Shown one piece after another: positions 20,846-28,161 of a DNA stretch of 40,440 nucleotides. Location of the stretch: assembly GCA_947478475.1 (NCBI GenBank), contig CANJWD010000009.1, forward strand, positions 1 to 40,440. The letters are read 5' to 3'. The stretch's first letter is position 1; each line of letters opens with the position of its first letter. Under the pieces are notes generated by a model. The model worked only from the letters and a program-made list of their open reading frames with translations, was not told where the DNA came from and did not search any database. The DNA comes from Enterobacterales bacterium (lineage in GTDB: Bacteria; Pseudomonadota; Gammaproteobacteria; Enterobacterales; Enterobacteriaceae). Both the position numbers and the translations under genes were made by a program.

Positions 20846-21192
20846 TGATCATTGATTTTCTCAGGGGTTAAATCAGTCAAATCAGTCAGATTAGTCAAAT
20901 AATGACGCCATGCATCGCTGGCCCTGTCGGGATCGCCGCTGATCTGGTGGGCATGGCTCAGACAGAGCCATAACGCAGGGTGCTTTTCGCCGGGAGTCAG
21001 GGCGGTATGCGATAACAGCGCTTCACACTGTATACGGGCCTCAGCGCCTCTTCCTGACTGTAATAAGGCCACAATCAGGATGCGCTGCGCGGCAACACAA
21101 TCTGTCTGTAGGGCCAGCAAGGCCTCCAGTAAAATACGCGAGCGCTCCGGATGCCCGTATTGCAACTGTATCCATGCCTGTAGCAGTAACAT
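20842..21192 (-). CDS. yscY: YscY, chaperone for YscX; start codon unclear
   Basis: YscY binds the secreted protein YscX and the SctV export gate and is needed for early-substrate export. From the only ATG available the protein has 116 residues. LLLQAWIQLQYGHPERSRILL corresponds to residues 13-33 of the Yersinia protein, and LWLCLSHAHQISGDPDRA to its later TPR-like helix. Similarity continues upstream of the ATG in the same frame (LSRNHSD against LTKRQQE), so the true start is probably about 11 codons earlier. No ATG, GTG or TTG lies there in frame. The C-terminus carries a 9-bp repeat giving NLTDLTDLT. Confidence 0.82.
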   Translation of the reverse strand: MLLLQAWIQLQYGHPERSRILLEALLALQTDCVAAQRILIVALLQSGRGAEARIQCEALLSHTALTPGEKHPALWLCLSHAHQISGDPDRASDAWRHYLTNLTDLTDLTPEKINDQ

Positions 21193-21239
21193 ATCACTGT
21201 GGTTGCGGCTCAGCCGGCCGTGAGTACAAACGGGGGGCG

Positions 21240-21629
21240 CTACACCCGGTGTAATATATTCAGCGTGGTTTGTAATAGTGACTGCTCCTTGTTGAGCTGT
21301 TCCAGCACGTCAATGGCGGGCAAAACAATGGCCGGCAGAACAGAGTGATGAGTGTGATGTTGCGCAAGGCAGGCCTGTAACGTAAGCAGTGCCTGGCGAA
21401 ACGCATCGGGGCGCCAGCAGGTGAGCAGCGCATCAGTGGGATCAGCAAAGGCCATCATCTGTCGTTGCACACTATTGGCCGGATAGAGCTGCTCAGTGTT
21501 TGCCGTGACCGCCTGACCATTCTGCAGCACCAGGAGCGAGGGCAGGCTGTCGCCTGTCTCCGCGACAGTGAGCACAGAAACCTGTTCGATGCCTGTATTG
21601 GGTGCGTAGCGTGCCGCTATCTCGCTCAT
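21240..21629 (-). CDS. yscX: YscX, early secreted T3SS component
   Basis: YscX is a small early-exported protein specific to Ysc-type systems that works with YscY and SctV. The 129 residues (Yersinia 122) share the N-terminal NTGIEQVSVLTV segment (Yersinia HIGIEKLSAISL), the mid segment LYPANSVQRQMMAFADP, and the C-terminus LLQTTLNILHRV (Yersinia LLQIILNLLHKV). The ATG overlaps the sycN stop (ATGA), showing translational coupling. Confidence 0.94.
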   Translation of the reverse strand: MSEIAARYAPNTGIEQVSVLTVAETGDSLPSLLVLQNGQAVTANTEQLYPANSVQRQMMAFADPTDALLTCWRPDAFRQALLTLQACLAQHHTHHSVLPAIVLPAIDVLEQLNKEQSLLQTTLNILHRV

Positions 21630-21997
21630 GGTTCCAGCACCTGCTGTCGGACACGCAACAGTGTCTGTAGCGTCTGATGCAGCAGTGCGGCGGTAACCTG
21701 AGGTTGCTCCAGCGTGACCAGCAGCAGTAACTGTTGCTCTCCCAGCCAGCCACAGCGTAACGGCAACTCCCCCGTCTGCTCGCTAAACGAGGCAGACATG
21801 GCCCGCTGCAGGCAGGTTTGTGTCTGATGCCACGGCACATCCAGTGCCAGCCAGACGGTCAGCTGCTCACTGTGCTGTTCCAGCTGCACAATGCCACTGT
21901 GTTCAAACTGTAACTGAATGACCCGATCTGGCGGGGATGGCAGTGGCACTCCCAGCTCCTGACAAAACTGGCCGATAGCCTGTTCTACCCAACGCAT
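21626..21997 (-). CDS. sycN: SycN, chaperone for the YopN gatekeeper
   Basis: SycN pairs with YscB to form the chaperone for YopN. The 123 residues equal the Yersinia length and align throughout. Examples are the N-terminus with FCQELGVPLPSPPDRVIQL, the middle VQLEQHSEQLTVWLAL, GELPLRCGWLGEQQLLL, and the C-terminal LLRVRQQVLEP. Its partner YscB belongs to the ring/needle gene group and is not in the window. It begins directly after the tyeA stop. Confidence 0.95.
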   Translation of the reverse strand: MRWVEQAIGQFCQELGVPLPSPPDRVIQLQFEHSGIVQLEQHSEQLTVWLALDVPWHQTQTCLQRAMSASFSEQTGELPLRCGWLGEQQLLLLVTLEQPQVTAALLHQTLQTLLRVRQQVLEP

Positions 21998-22282
21998 TTA
22001 CTCTCCCTCACCGGAATATAACGCCACTTCCTCTGCTTCAATGGCCTCGTCCAGCGCCATCTGGCACGCCGTCAGCAGGTTCTGTCGCTGCTCAGCATCC
22101 GCGAATACATCGATGGGCAGCAGACGCATTAGCCGCTTAATTTCGCTAAAAAAAGTGATCTGAACACAGGTATTTTTTAGCGGTATGTGTGTTAACAGCA
22201 TCTGGACATCGCGTACCGTAGCCCAGCGCTTGTCCGTCAGGGCTATCACATCCACCATTAATTCAAAAGGGCCGTATGCCAT
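21998..22282 (-). CDS. tyeA: TyeA, YopN partner in secretion gating
   Basis: TyeA binds the C-terminus of YopN and holds effectors back until host contact. The ATG at 22282 is chosen over an upstream in-frame start at 22333 because it gives MAYGPFELMVDVIALTDKRW, matching Yersinia [20 protein letters not shown], and a 94-residue protein (Yersinia 92). Further matches are SEIKRLMRLLPIDVFADAEQ (Yersinia [20 protein letters not shown]) and RQNLLTACQMALDEAIEAEE. It overlaps the yopN end by 20 bp. In some bacteria the two are fused. Confidence 0.95.
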   Translation of the reverse strand: MAYGPFELMVDVIALTDKRWATVRDVQMLLTHIPLKNTCVQITFFSEIKRLMRLLPIDVFADAEQRQNLLTACQMALDEAIEAEEVALYSGEGE

Positions 22283-23138
22283 GGCAGCGTTCCTGAGTGA
22301 TAAGCGTTTTCCACAGTACTTCGCTATCCTCATGTAATTTTTTCAGTATGTGCAGATAGCGCATATACCTGACGATAAGTGTGCGTTTGACCTGATCGAG
22401 GTGAATATTCAAATAATCGGTTGCCAGCATTTTCATTAAAAAGTTGATGATTTTTTCCAGTGCCAGCGGATTGTTACCGAAGCGCGTCCGGATATCGCTC
22501 ATCGCAGCCGCCAGCCCGTTGCAGTCGCTGACTGCATCGCGACTGCTCTCTCTTATCGCCTGGATTTCACCGGGATGGCTGGCAACTTCTGCGGCGAGCG
22601 GGCTGATAACGATACCCATCTCAATGGCATCACCTCGCTCGTGCGCCATCACAGAGAGCGCCTGGTCTATCAGCGCCAGCAGTGCTTTCGCATCGGTTTT
22701 TGCTGCCAGCACGACCCGGGCCTGGGAGAGAGCGATAAACTGATGACTGATCTCTTTGGAAAAGCCATCGAGATAAGCCTGCAATCGCGCAACGGTGCTG
22801 AGCTGTCCCTGCCTGAGGCTGGCAACGAGTTCGGTTATTTTTTGCAGCTGTTCGAGATCGGGCACTTTGTGCAGGTACTCTTGCGCCAGCTTTTCAAGCT
22901 GGCTGAGCCTGCTGAGTGCATCATCAATTTTTCGTTTCGCCAGAGATTTTCCCACGCGCTCCGAAAAAGCAAACGTTAACTCTTCAGCGCCATCTGCCAG
23001 TGACTGGGAAACGGGCACAAACCGAACCCGTTCTCCCTCTGCCCTGCCGGCCTTGTTTTGCAACAGATGCGCTGAATTCAGTGAGTCGGCCTGCTGTTTT
23101 CTGTCATCGATAACTGGCGAATTGCGGATATGATCCAT
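22263..23138 (-). CDS. yopN: T3SS gatekeeper YopN (SctW)
   Basis: YopN plugs the export pathway with TyeA, SycN and YscB and is released on activation. From the ATG at 23138 it has 291 residues (Yersinia 293). That start is preferred to the GTG at 23168 because GGAG lies six bases upstream and because the predicted promoter would start transcription near 23167. The N-terminal part is polar; the helical body runs from about residue 70 (the EKLAQEYLHKVPDLEQL region). The C-terminal third (DYLNIHLDQVKRTLIVRYMR) aligns with the TyeA-binding end. First gene of the minus-strand secretion unit. Confidence 0.93.
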   Translation of the reverse strand: MDHIRNSPVIDDRKQQADSLNSAHLLQNKAGRAEGERVRFVPVSQSLADGAEELTFAFSERVGKSLAKRKIDDALSRLSQLEKLAQEYLHKVPDLEQLQKITELVASLRQGQLSTVARLQAYLDGFSKEISHQFIALSQARVVLAAKTDAKALLALIDQALSVMAHERGDAIEMGIVISPLAAEVASHPGEIQAIRESSRDAVSDCNGLAAAMSDIRTRFGNNPLALEKIINFLMKMLATDYLNIHLDQVKRTLIVRYMRYLHILKKLHEDSEVLWKTLITQERCHGIRPF

Positions 23139-23173
23139 AGGATACTCCGTGTGATAACTATCTGGCACCGCTT

Positions 23174-23224
23174 ACTCTAGCGACCTGGCAGTGCTGTGGA
23201 TGCCAGAATCAGCCGCCTTTTTTT
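23174..23224 (-). promoter_or_regulatory. ExsA/LcrF-type promoter of the yopN operon
   Basis: On the minus strand an A tract (23224-23218) is followed by GGC at 23214-23212 and TGGCA at 23205-23201. This is the A-tract / GnC / TGnnA layout of ExsA-LcrF family sites. TAGAGT at 23179-23174 is a 4-of-6 match to a sigma-70 -10 box, giving a start near 23167 and a leader of about 29 nt. The layout is position-for-position the same as in the divergent sctN promoter. Confidence 0.72.
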
Positions 23225-23250
23225 AGGTAGGCCAGACAGAACTAATTTCT

Positions 23251-23301
23251 AAAAAGTGACGGCTGGTACTGAAATCTTTGCTGCGGCGATTGTTTTACAG
23301 T
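23251..23301 (+). promoter_or_regulatory. ExsA/LcrF-type promoter of the sctN-U operon
   Basis: AAAAA at 23251-23255, GGC at 23261-23263 and TGAAA at 23270-23274 reproduce the ExsA-type consensus, including the T at 23257 and the CT before TG. TACAGT at 23296-23301 is the matching -10 box, at the same distance from the A tract as in the opposing promoter. Start near 23308, about 22 nt before the sctN ATG. The AraC-family activator itself is not in the window. Confidence 0.75.
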
Positions 23302-23329
23302 GCGCCGCTACGGTATTTAAGGAAAGTAC

Positions 23330-24652
23330 ATGCTTCACTATCTGCAACAGATCCCCGGGCAGATGCACAGGGCGGTTGAAAAATGCCGCCTGATCCAGAT
23401 CCGGGGCCGGGTCACTCAGGTAACAGGCACTCTGCTTAAAGCGGTGGTCCCAGGAGTGCGCGTTGGTGAACTGTGTCATCTGCGTAATCCCGATCGTTCT
23501 TTGTCTTTGATGGCGGAAGTCATCGGCTTCCAGCAGCATCAGGCGTTACTGATACCACTGGGCGAAATGTTTGGCATCTCTTCCAACACTGAGGTCAGTC
23601 CGACCGGCACGATGCATCAAATCGGTGTCGGAGAGCATCTGCTGGGCCAGGTATTGAACGGCCTTGGGGAGCCTTTTTCCGGAAAACCGTTGGGTGAGCC
23701 TGAGGCGTGGTACCCGGTCTACCGCAATGCTCCCGCCGCGATGAGCCGTAAATTAATTACCCAGCCACTCTCCCTTGGTATCAGGGCCATCGACGGCCTG
23801 CTGACCTGTGGCGAAGGGCAGCGCATGGGAATTTTTGCCGCCGCCGGTGGTGGTAAAAGCACGCTGCTGGCAAAACTTATCCGTAATGCTGATGTTGATG
23901 TCATCGTGCTGGCTTTGATCGGCGAACGGGGACGTGAAGTGCGTGAATTTATTGAATCCGGCCTTGGGGCGGAGGGAGTAAAACGCGCGATTCTGGTGGT
24001 GGCAACATCGGACAAATCAGCAATGGAGCGCGCGAAAGCGGCCTTCGTGGCCACGTCAATCGCCGAATATTTCCGCGATAAAGGGCGGCGGGTATTACTG
24101 TTAATGGACTCAGTGACGCGTTTTGCCAGAGCGCAACGCGAAATCGGTTTAGCTGCCGGTGAACCCCCGACACGTCGTGGTTACCCTCCTTCGGTTTTTG
24201 CAGCCCTGCCGCGCCTGATGGAGCGTGCCGGTCAGTCTGATAAAGGCTCAATCACGGCACTTTATACTGTGCTGGTGGAGGGGGATGATATGACCGAACC
24301 GGTTGCTGACGAGACGCGTTCGATTTTAGACGGTCATATTATTTTGTCGCGTAACCTGGCGGCACGTAACCACTATCCGGCTATTGATATACTGCGTTCC
24401 GTGAGTCGCGTGATGGATGGCATTATTGCACCCAAACACCGCACAGATGCTGCGCAAGTACGCACATGGTTAGCCAAATATGAGGAGGTCGATCTGCTGC
24501 TCAAAATTGGTGAATATCAGAAAGGGCAGGACCCCGTTGCCGATCGTGCCATCGATAACATCGAAGAAATCAACACATTTTTGCGCCAGGCTAATGATGA
24601 AATTAGCCATCTCGGTGACACCGTAACTCAACTCAGGGCACTGGTGCAGTGA
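23330..24652 (+). CDS. sctN: T3SS ATPase SctN (YscN)
   Basis: SctN is the hexameric ATPase at the base of the machine that strips chaperones and unfolds substrates. The 440 residues (Yersinia 439) are F1-beta/FliI-like. The P-loop AAAGGGKST has Lys176, Walker B is [13 protein letters not shown] (about 255), and the conserved [15 protein letters not shown] follows. GGA lies six bases before the ATG. It heads the plus-strand operon and overlaps sctO by 3 bases. The call is not confused with flagellar FliI because the whole operon is Ysc-type. Confidence 0.98.
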   Translation: MLHYLQQIPGQMHRAVEKCRLIQIRGRVTQVTGTLLKAVVPGVRVGELCHLRNPDRSLSLMAEVIGFQQHQALLIPLGEMFGISSNTEVSPTGTMHQIGVGEHLLGQVLNGLGEPFSGKPLGEPEAWYPVYRNAPAAMSRKLITQPLSLGIRAIDGLLTCGEGQRMGIFAAAGGGKSTLLAKLIRNADVDVIVLALIGERGREVREFIESGLGAEGVKRAILVVATSDKSAMERAKAAFVATSIAEYFRDKGRRVLLLMDSVTRFARAQREIGLAAGEPPTRRGYPPSVFAALPRLMERAGQSDKGSITALYTVLVEGDDMTEPVADETRSILDGHIILSRNLAARNHYPAIDILRSVSRVMDGIIAPKHRTDAAQVRTWLAKYEEVDLLLKIGEYQKGQDPVADRAIDNIEEINTFLRQANDEISHLGDTVTQLRALVQ

Positions 24653-25101
24653 TTATCAGTACGCTGTTAACCATTAAAACGGTGCGTTTAGAACGCAGTA
24701 AACAGGCCGTGGATCAACAGATGCTAACCGTTCAGGCTGCCCGTTATCGCTATCAGCAGAGTGTGGAAGAACAGCAGGCGTTTGCCCAGTGGCGGATAGC
24801 TGAAGAAACCCGCTTATTTGAAGCGTGCAAAGCACGCGTACTGGATCAGCACGGGCTTACTCAGTGGCAGCAGCGGGTGGCTGAGCTGCGCTGTCAACAG
24901 GCCAGGCGAGAGGAGCTCGTCGCTGAGCAGCAGGCGTGTCTGGTGCGTGAGCAGGAGTGCTATCAACAGTGCCGGCAGCGCTACCGCCTGGCGCAACAGC
25001 AAACAGAAAAATTTCAGCAGCTTAGTCAGCATGGTCTGGAAGAAAAAAAACGGCTGCTGGAATACCAAGAAGAGCAGGAACTGGAAGAGTATCGGCCCTA
25101 A
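24649..25101 (+). CDS. sctO: T3SS stalk protein SctO (YscO)
   Basis: SctO is the FliJ-like coiled-coil stalk that links the ATPase to the SctV gate. The 150 residues (Yersinia YscO 154) are almost entirely heptad-like and rich in Gln, Glu and Arg. [20 protein letters not shown] matches Yersinia LWRIDEEQRLFDQRKNTTLN. The start is GTG, overlapping the sctN stop, which indicates coupled translation. The C-terminus is acidic ([13 protein letters not shown]), as in the family. Confidence 0.93.
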   Translation: MIISTLLTIKTVRLERSKQAVDQQMLTVQAARYRYQQSVEEQQAFAQWRIAEETRLFEACKARVLDQHGLTQWQQRVAELRCQQARREELVAEQQACLVREQECYQQCRQRYRLAQQQTEKFQQLSQHGLEEKKRLLEYQEEQELEEYRP

Positions 25102-25110
25102 GAAGGACAT

Positions 25111-26289
25111 ATGATAAACCCGCTATGCATTGATGCCGCTAAAAATGATGCCGATAAAAATAACAGGCCCGCCGCCGAAGGGTTGCGGCCGGCGCCTCTT
25201 AATTTACAGGCTCAGTTACAGGCTCAGTTCGAAGCCGCACTGGCAGGCGGGCAAAAAAAAGTATCACCGGGCAGGGCGGCAGTGATAAAAGAAACAGCCT
25301 CTGATGTTGAAAGCGCTATGGCAGATTTCGCGGACGCTATGGCAAATTTTATGCCCGAAGAAAAACTGCCCGAAGAAAAGTTGCACGAAGAAAAAGACAC
25401 GCATTTCGTTACCGGTCATGAACATGAACATAAATATGAACATGAACATGAACATAAAGAAAATGATAGCAACTTACCGCCGCCAGGAGCGCTTTCACCA
25501 GTCAGGCTCCCTTGGCCCGCAGTGGATGCCGCAGCAACGCAATGTATTACCGCAATGACGCTGCCCGGTAGCCCACGGCAGCCTGCACCGGCAAAAACAG
25601 CAGACCGGGCAACACTGTCCCCGTTTTTTGCTGCCAGAGCAGATAGCGTACCGCCCGCCTCTGATAGTCAGTCAGATATCCGCTCCGGCCGTGACTATCT
25701 ACCTGTTGCAGAAAAAAATGCAGATCTGGCGGCAGACTCTGTCTCTCTCTCTGTCTCTCTCCGTGAAAAAAATTTCCGCGAAAAAAATTTCCACGCGGAA
25801 AATCGCCGCGAGAAAAATTCCGGCCCAACAAATCCCGGCCCGGAAAATTTCGATGAGGAAAATTTCGGTGAGGAAAAAGCGGTCAGCCTGCCTGGCGTGC
25901 CGTTAACACCGGGAGATCGGCTGCTGGCCGGATTTAAGAGTGCTCCGTCTCTGTCGGCCTCGCTTTCTGAGTCGATTGAGCATCTGGCCCTGTATATCCA
26001 CACTCGCACTACCCGACAGGGCGCTGACGCCAGTTTTCAGCTGACGCTGCCGCTGCTCGGTACGCTGGAGGTTACCATGGCCACCCATGCCGGTGAGCTG
26101 CGGGTAGCGATAGCGTCACTGGCCGAGACTCAAAAACAGCTCGCACGCTCACAGAATGAGCTGCTGGAGCGATTGCAGCGGCTGCATCCGGCACAAACCG
26201 TGCAGCTGAGTTTTAGTAACCAGGCGGGATCTGAACAGGGTTCACGCCAGCGCCGGAACGTTTTTGAGGAATGGGAGTACACGGAATGA
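25111..26289 (+). CDS. sctP: T3SS needle-length ruler SctP (YscP)
   Basis: SctP measures needle length and triggers the change of substrate class. The 392 residues fit the family's very variable size. A C-terminal substrate-switch domain about 290-380 (SFQLTLPLLGTLEVTM and HPAQTVQLSFSNQAG) resembles the FliK/YscP domain. Residues about 80-130 and 205-255 are low-complexity: repeats of EEKL, a His-Glu run (EHEHKYEHEHEHK) and repeats of REKNF and ENFDEENFGEEK. These repeats lie in the ruler part, so copy-number change would alter predicted needle length. Identity rests on position between sctO and sctQ plus this architecture. Confidence 0.9.
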   Translation: MINPLCIDAAKNDADKNNRPAAEGLRPAPLNLQAQLQAQFEAALAGGQKKVSPGRAAVIKETASDVESAMADFADAMANFMPEEKLPEEKLHEEKDTHFVTGHEHEHKYEHEHEHKENDSNLPPPGALSPVRLPWPAVDAAATQCITAMTLPGSPRQPAPAKTADRATLSPFFAARADSVPPASDSQSDIRSGRDYLPVAEKNADLAADSVSLSVSLREKNFREKNFHAENRREKNSGPTNPGPENFDEENFGEEKAVSLPGVPLTPGDRLLAGFKSAPSLSASLSESIEHLALYIHTRTTRQGADASFQLTLPLLGTLEVTMATHAGELRVAIASLAETQKQLARSQNELLERLQRLHPAQTVQLSFSNQAGSEQGSRQRRNVFEEWEYTE

Positions 26290-27248
26290 CGCAAATGGAT
26301 TTTCCGTTGGACTTCCCGTTAGTTTCCGTGGAAGCGTGGCAGCTTAGTCAACAGTTAACCGGCCGAAAAACGCGTTATAGCTGGCAAAATACCGGGCTGG
26401 ATCTGGCGCCGGGCCTGCTACCAGGCAGTATTGACCTGCAACTTATGCTCCACTGGCAGGGTCACCCTGTGGTGCTGGCCAGCCACCAGAGCGCTTTGGC
26501 TCAGTGGCTGGCGCCGCAGTTGCAGGAAGCGGCACTGATGACACTGCCGCAGCCTTTACTGCTGGGACTACTGGAACGTGAAAGCGCATCTTTACCGATG
26601 ATTATCTGGGATAACATCACGCTTTTACCCACTCCCCAGGAAAAGCCAAAGCCGACGCTCACTATTCGTCTCTCCCGGGGCGCTGATACGCTGATGCTGT
26701 GGCTGATGAGCGCTCCTGAAGTTGTGCTGGCAGGGTTAGCCAGACGCCCGCTTGCGGAATGTTTACCCGTGCCGCTAACGCTGTCACTGCAGCTGGATCA
26801 ACGCGCTCTTTCACTGTCGCAGCTGAGAAAAACAGAGCCCGGCGATGTGCTGTTGCTCAATCCGCAACTGACGCCAGATGCGCCACTGCTGGGCGTCGTC
26901 CTTGGCTGCCGCTGGTGCCGTTTTCACCTTAATCAATCAACCCTGGAAGTGATTCATATGCAGCCAAGCACCCCACACGAACCTGAGCAGCTATTAAGCA
27001 CACTCGACGAGCTGGCGGTCAGCGTCGGCTTTGAAGTCGGCCGCAAGAGCCTTGATTTGCATACTCTGGCTCATCTGCAGCCTGGCAGTTTGCTCTCTCT
27101 TGACACGCCACTGAATGGCGAAGTGCGTCTTTTAGTCAATCATCACTGCCTGGGAGTTGGCCGGCTGGTCAATATTCAGGGTAGTCTGGGTATCCAGATC
27201 ATTAACCTTTATCAGGACAAAACAGCGCGTCATGATACAGCTTCCTGA
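26286..27248 (+). CDS. sctQ: T3SS cytoplasmic ring protein SctQ (YscQ)
   Basis: SctQ forms the cytoplasmic sorting platform. The ATG at 26286 overlaps the sctP stop and has GGGAG eight bases upstream; this start is preferred to an in-frame ATG at 26271 and gives 320 residues (Yersinia 307). The C-terminal SPOA domain (about 230-315) has FEVGRKSLDLHTLAHLQPGS, LLVNHHCLGVGRLVNIQGSL and the final GIQIINLY. An internal start that would make a separate SPOA fragment is listed separately. The end overlaps sctR by 17 bases. Confidence 0.95.
   Translation: MTQMDFPLDFPLVSVEAWQLSQQLTGRKTRYSWQNTGLDLAPGLLPGSIDLQLMLHWQGHPVVLASHQSALAQWLAPQLQEAALMTLPQPLLLGLLERESASLPMIIWDNITLLPTPQEKPKPTLTIRLSRGADTLMLWLMSAPEVVLAGLARRPLAECLPVPLTLSLQLDQRALSLSQLRKTEPGDVLLLNPQLTPDAPLLGVVLGCRWCRFHLNQSTLEVIHMQPSTPHEPEQLLSTLDELAVSVGFEVGRKSLDLHTLAHLQPGSLLSLDTPLNGEVRLLVNHHCLGVGRLVNIQGSLGIQIINLYQDKTARHDTAS
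26945..26960 (+). promoter_or_regulatory. Internal ribosome-binding site and start for a SctQ-C fragment
   Basis: GGAAG at 26945-26949 lies eight bases before an in-frame ATG at 26958 (codon 225). Initiation here would give a 96-residue SPOA fragment ending at 27248. Yersinia YscQ makes a comparable C-terminal product from its codon 218, and such fragments are part of the sorting platform in several systems. Confidence 0.65.
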
Positions 27249-27891
27249 TGAAATTGATCTGATAGCACTGCTGGCGCTGCTGGCCATGGTGCCTTTTATT
27301 GCGGTGATGGCCACGGCGTTTGTTAAAATTGCCGTGGTATTTTCACTGTTACGTAACGCGCTGGGTGTACAGCAGATCCCCCCGAATATGGCGATGTACG
27401 GGCTGGCACTCATTCTGACTCTTTATATTATGGCCCCGGTGGGTTTCGCCACTCAGGACTACTTAAAAACGCATGAAGTGAGTCTGAATAACGGTGCGAG
27501 CATAGAGCAGTTTATCAATGACGGGATGGCGCCGTACCGTACCTTTCTTAAACAGCACATTCGGCCCGCGGAACAGAGTTTTTTTATCGACAGCACCCGT
27601 AAACTCTGGCCTGAAAAATACGCCTTACGGCTGGAGCCTGATAGCCTGCTGATTCTGTTGCCGGCATTTACTGTCAGTGAACTGACGCGTGCCTTTGAGG
27701 TCGGATTTTTGATCTATCTGCCGTTTATTGCTATCGATCTGATCATCTCTAATATTTTGCTGGCGATGGGAATGATGATGGTGTCACCGATGACCATATC
27801 GCTGCCTTTCAAGTTACTGCTTTTTGTGCTGCTGGACGGATGGGCCCGCCTGACGCATGGCTTAGTGACCAGTTATAGTTACGGAGTGTAG
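27232..27891 (+). CDS. sctR: T3SS export apparatus protein SctR (YscR)
   Basis: SctR is the main subunit of the inner-membrane export pore together with SctS and SctT. The ATG at 27232 gives MIQLPDEIDLIALL, matching Yersinia MIQLPDEINLIIVL, and 219 residues (Yersinia 217), so the longer open frame from 27157 is rejected. The conserved LLRNALGVQQIPPNMAMYGL and MGMMMVSPMTISLPFKLLLF are intact. The protein has about four membrane segments and a periplasmic loop. It overlaps the sctQ end by 17 bp. Confidence 0.98.
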   Translation: MIQLPDEIDLIALLALLAMVPFIAVMATAFVKIAVVFSLLRNALGVQQIPPNMAMYGLALILTLYIMAPVGFATQDYLKTHEVSLNNGASIEQFINDGMAPYRTFLKQHIRPAEQSFFIDSTRKLWPEKYALRLEPDSLLILLPAFTVSELTRAFEVGFLIYLPFIAIDLIISNILLAMGMMMVSPMTISLPFKLLLFVLLDGWARLTHGLVTSYSYGV

Positions 27892-27894
27892 CCG

Positions 27895-28161
27895 GTGAAC
27901 CATGCTGAAATAGTGCACTATGCCGGTCAGATGTTGTGGCTGGTGCTGATTCTTTCACTGCCAACGGTGGTCATGGCGGCCGCAGTAGGCACTCTGGTTT
28001 CACTGGTGCAGGCACTGACGCAAATTCAGGAACAGACCTTAAGTTTTGCCTGCAAGCTGGTTGCGGTGGTCGTGACGCTGTTTGCTACGTCAGGCTGGCT
28101 GGGCCATGAACTGTATACGTTTGCCGATATGACGCTGCGAAAGATACCCGGCATTCAATGA
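27895..28161 (+). CDS. sctS: T3SS export apparatus protein SctS (YscS)
   Basis: SctS is a small two-helix hairpin subunit of the export pore. The 88 residues equal the Yersinia length; VGTLVSLVQALTQIQEQTLS is nearly identical to the Yersinia protein. The start is GTG, and the end overlaps the sctT start by four bases. Confidence 0.97.
   Translation: MNHAEIVHYAGQMLWLVLILSLPTVVMAAAVGTLVSLVQALTQIQEQTLSFACKLVAVVVTLFATSGWLGHELYTFADMTLRKIPGIQ

Noticed and set aside
20173..20871. 232-codon plus-strand frame opposite sctV
   Set aside because: It is the complement of the conserved sctV membrane region, with low-complexity Ser/Thr/Ile composition typical of shadow frames.
25420..25460. Repeated GAACAT-type units considered as a CRISPR-like array
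   Set aside because: The units are short, adjacent and within the sctP frame, with no spacers; this is a coding tandem repeat.
27157..27231. 25-residue N-terminal extension of SctR
   Set aside because: Homology begins exactly at the ATG at 27232 (MIQLPDEI); the upstream part is sctQ sequence read in another frame.
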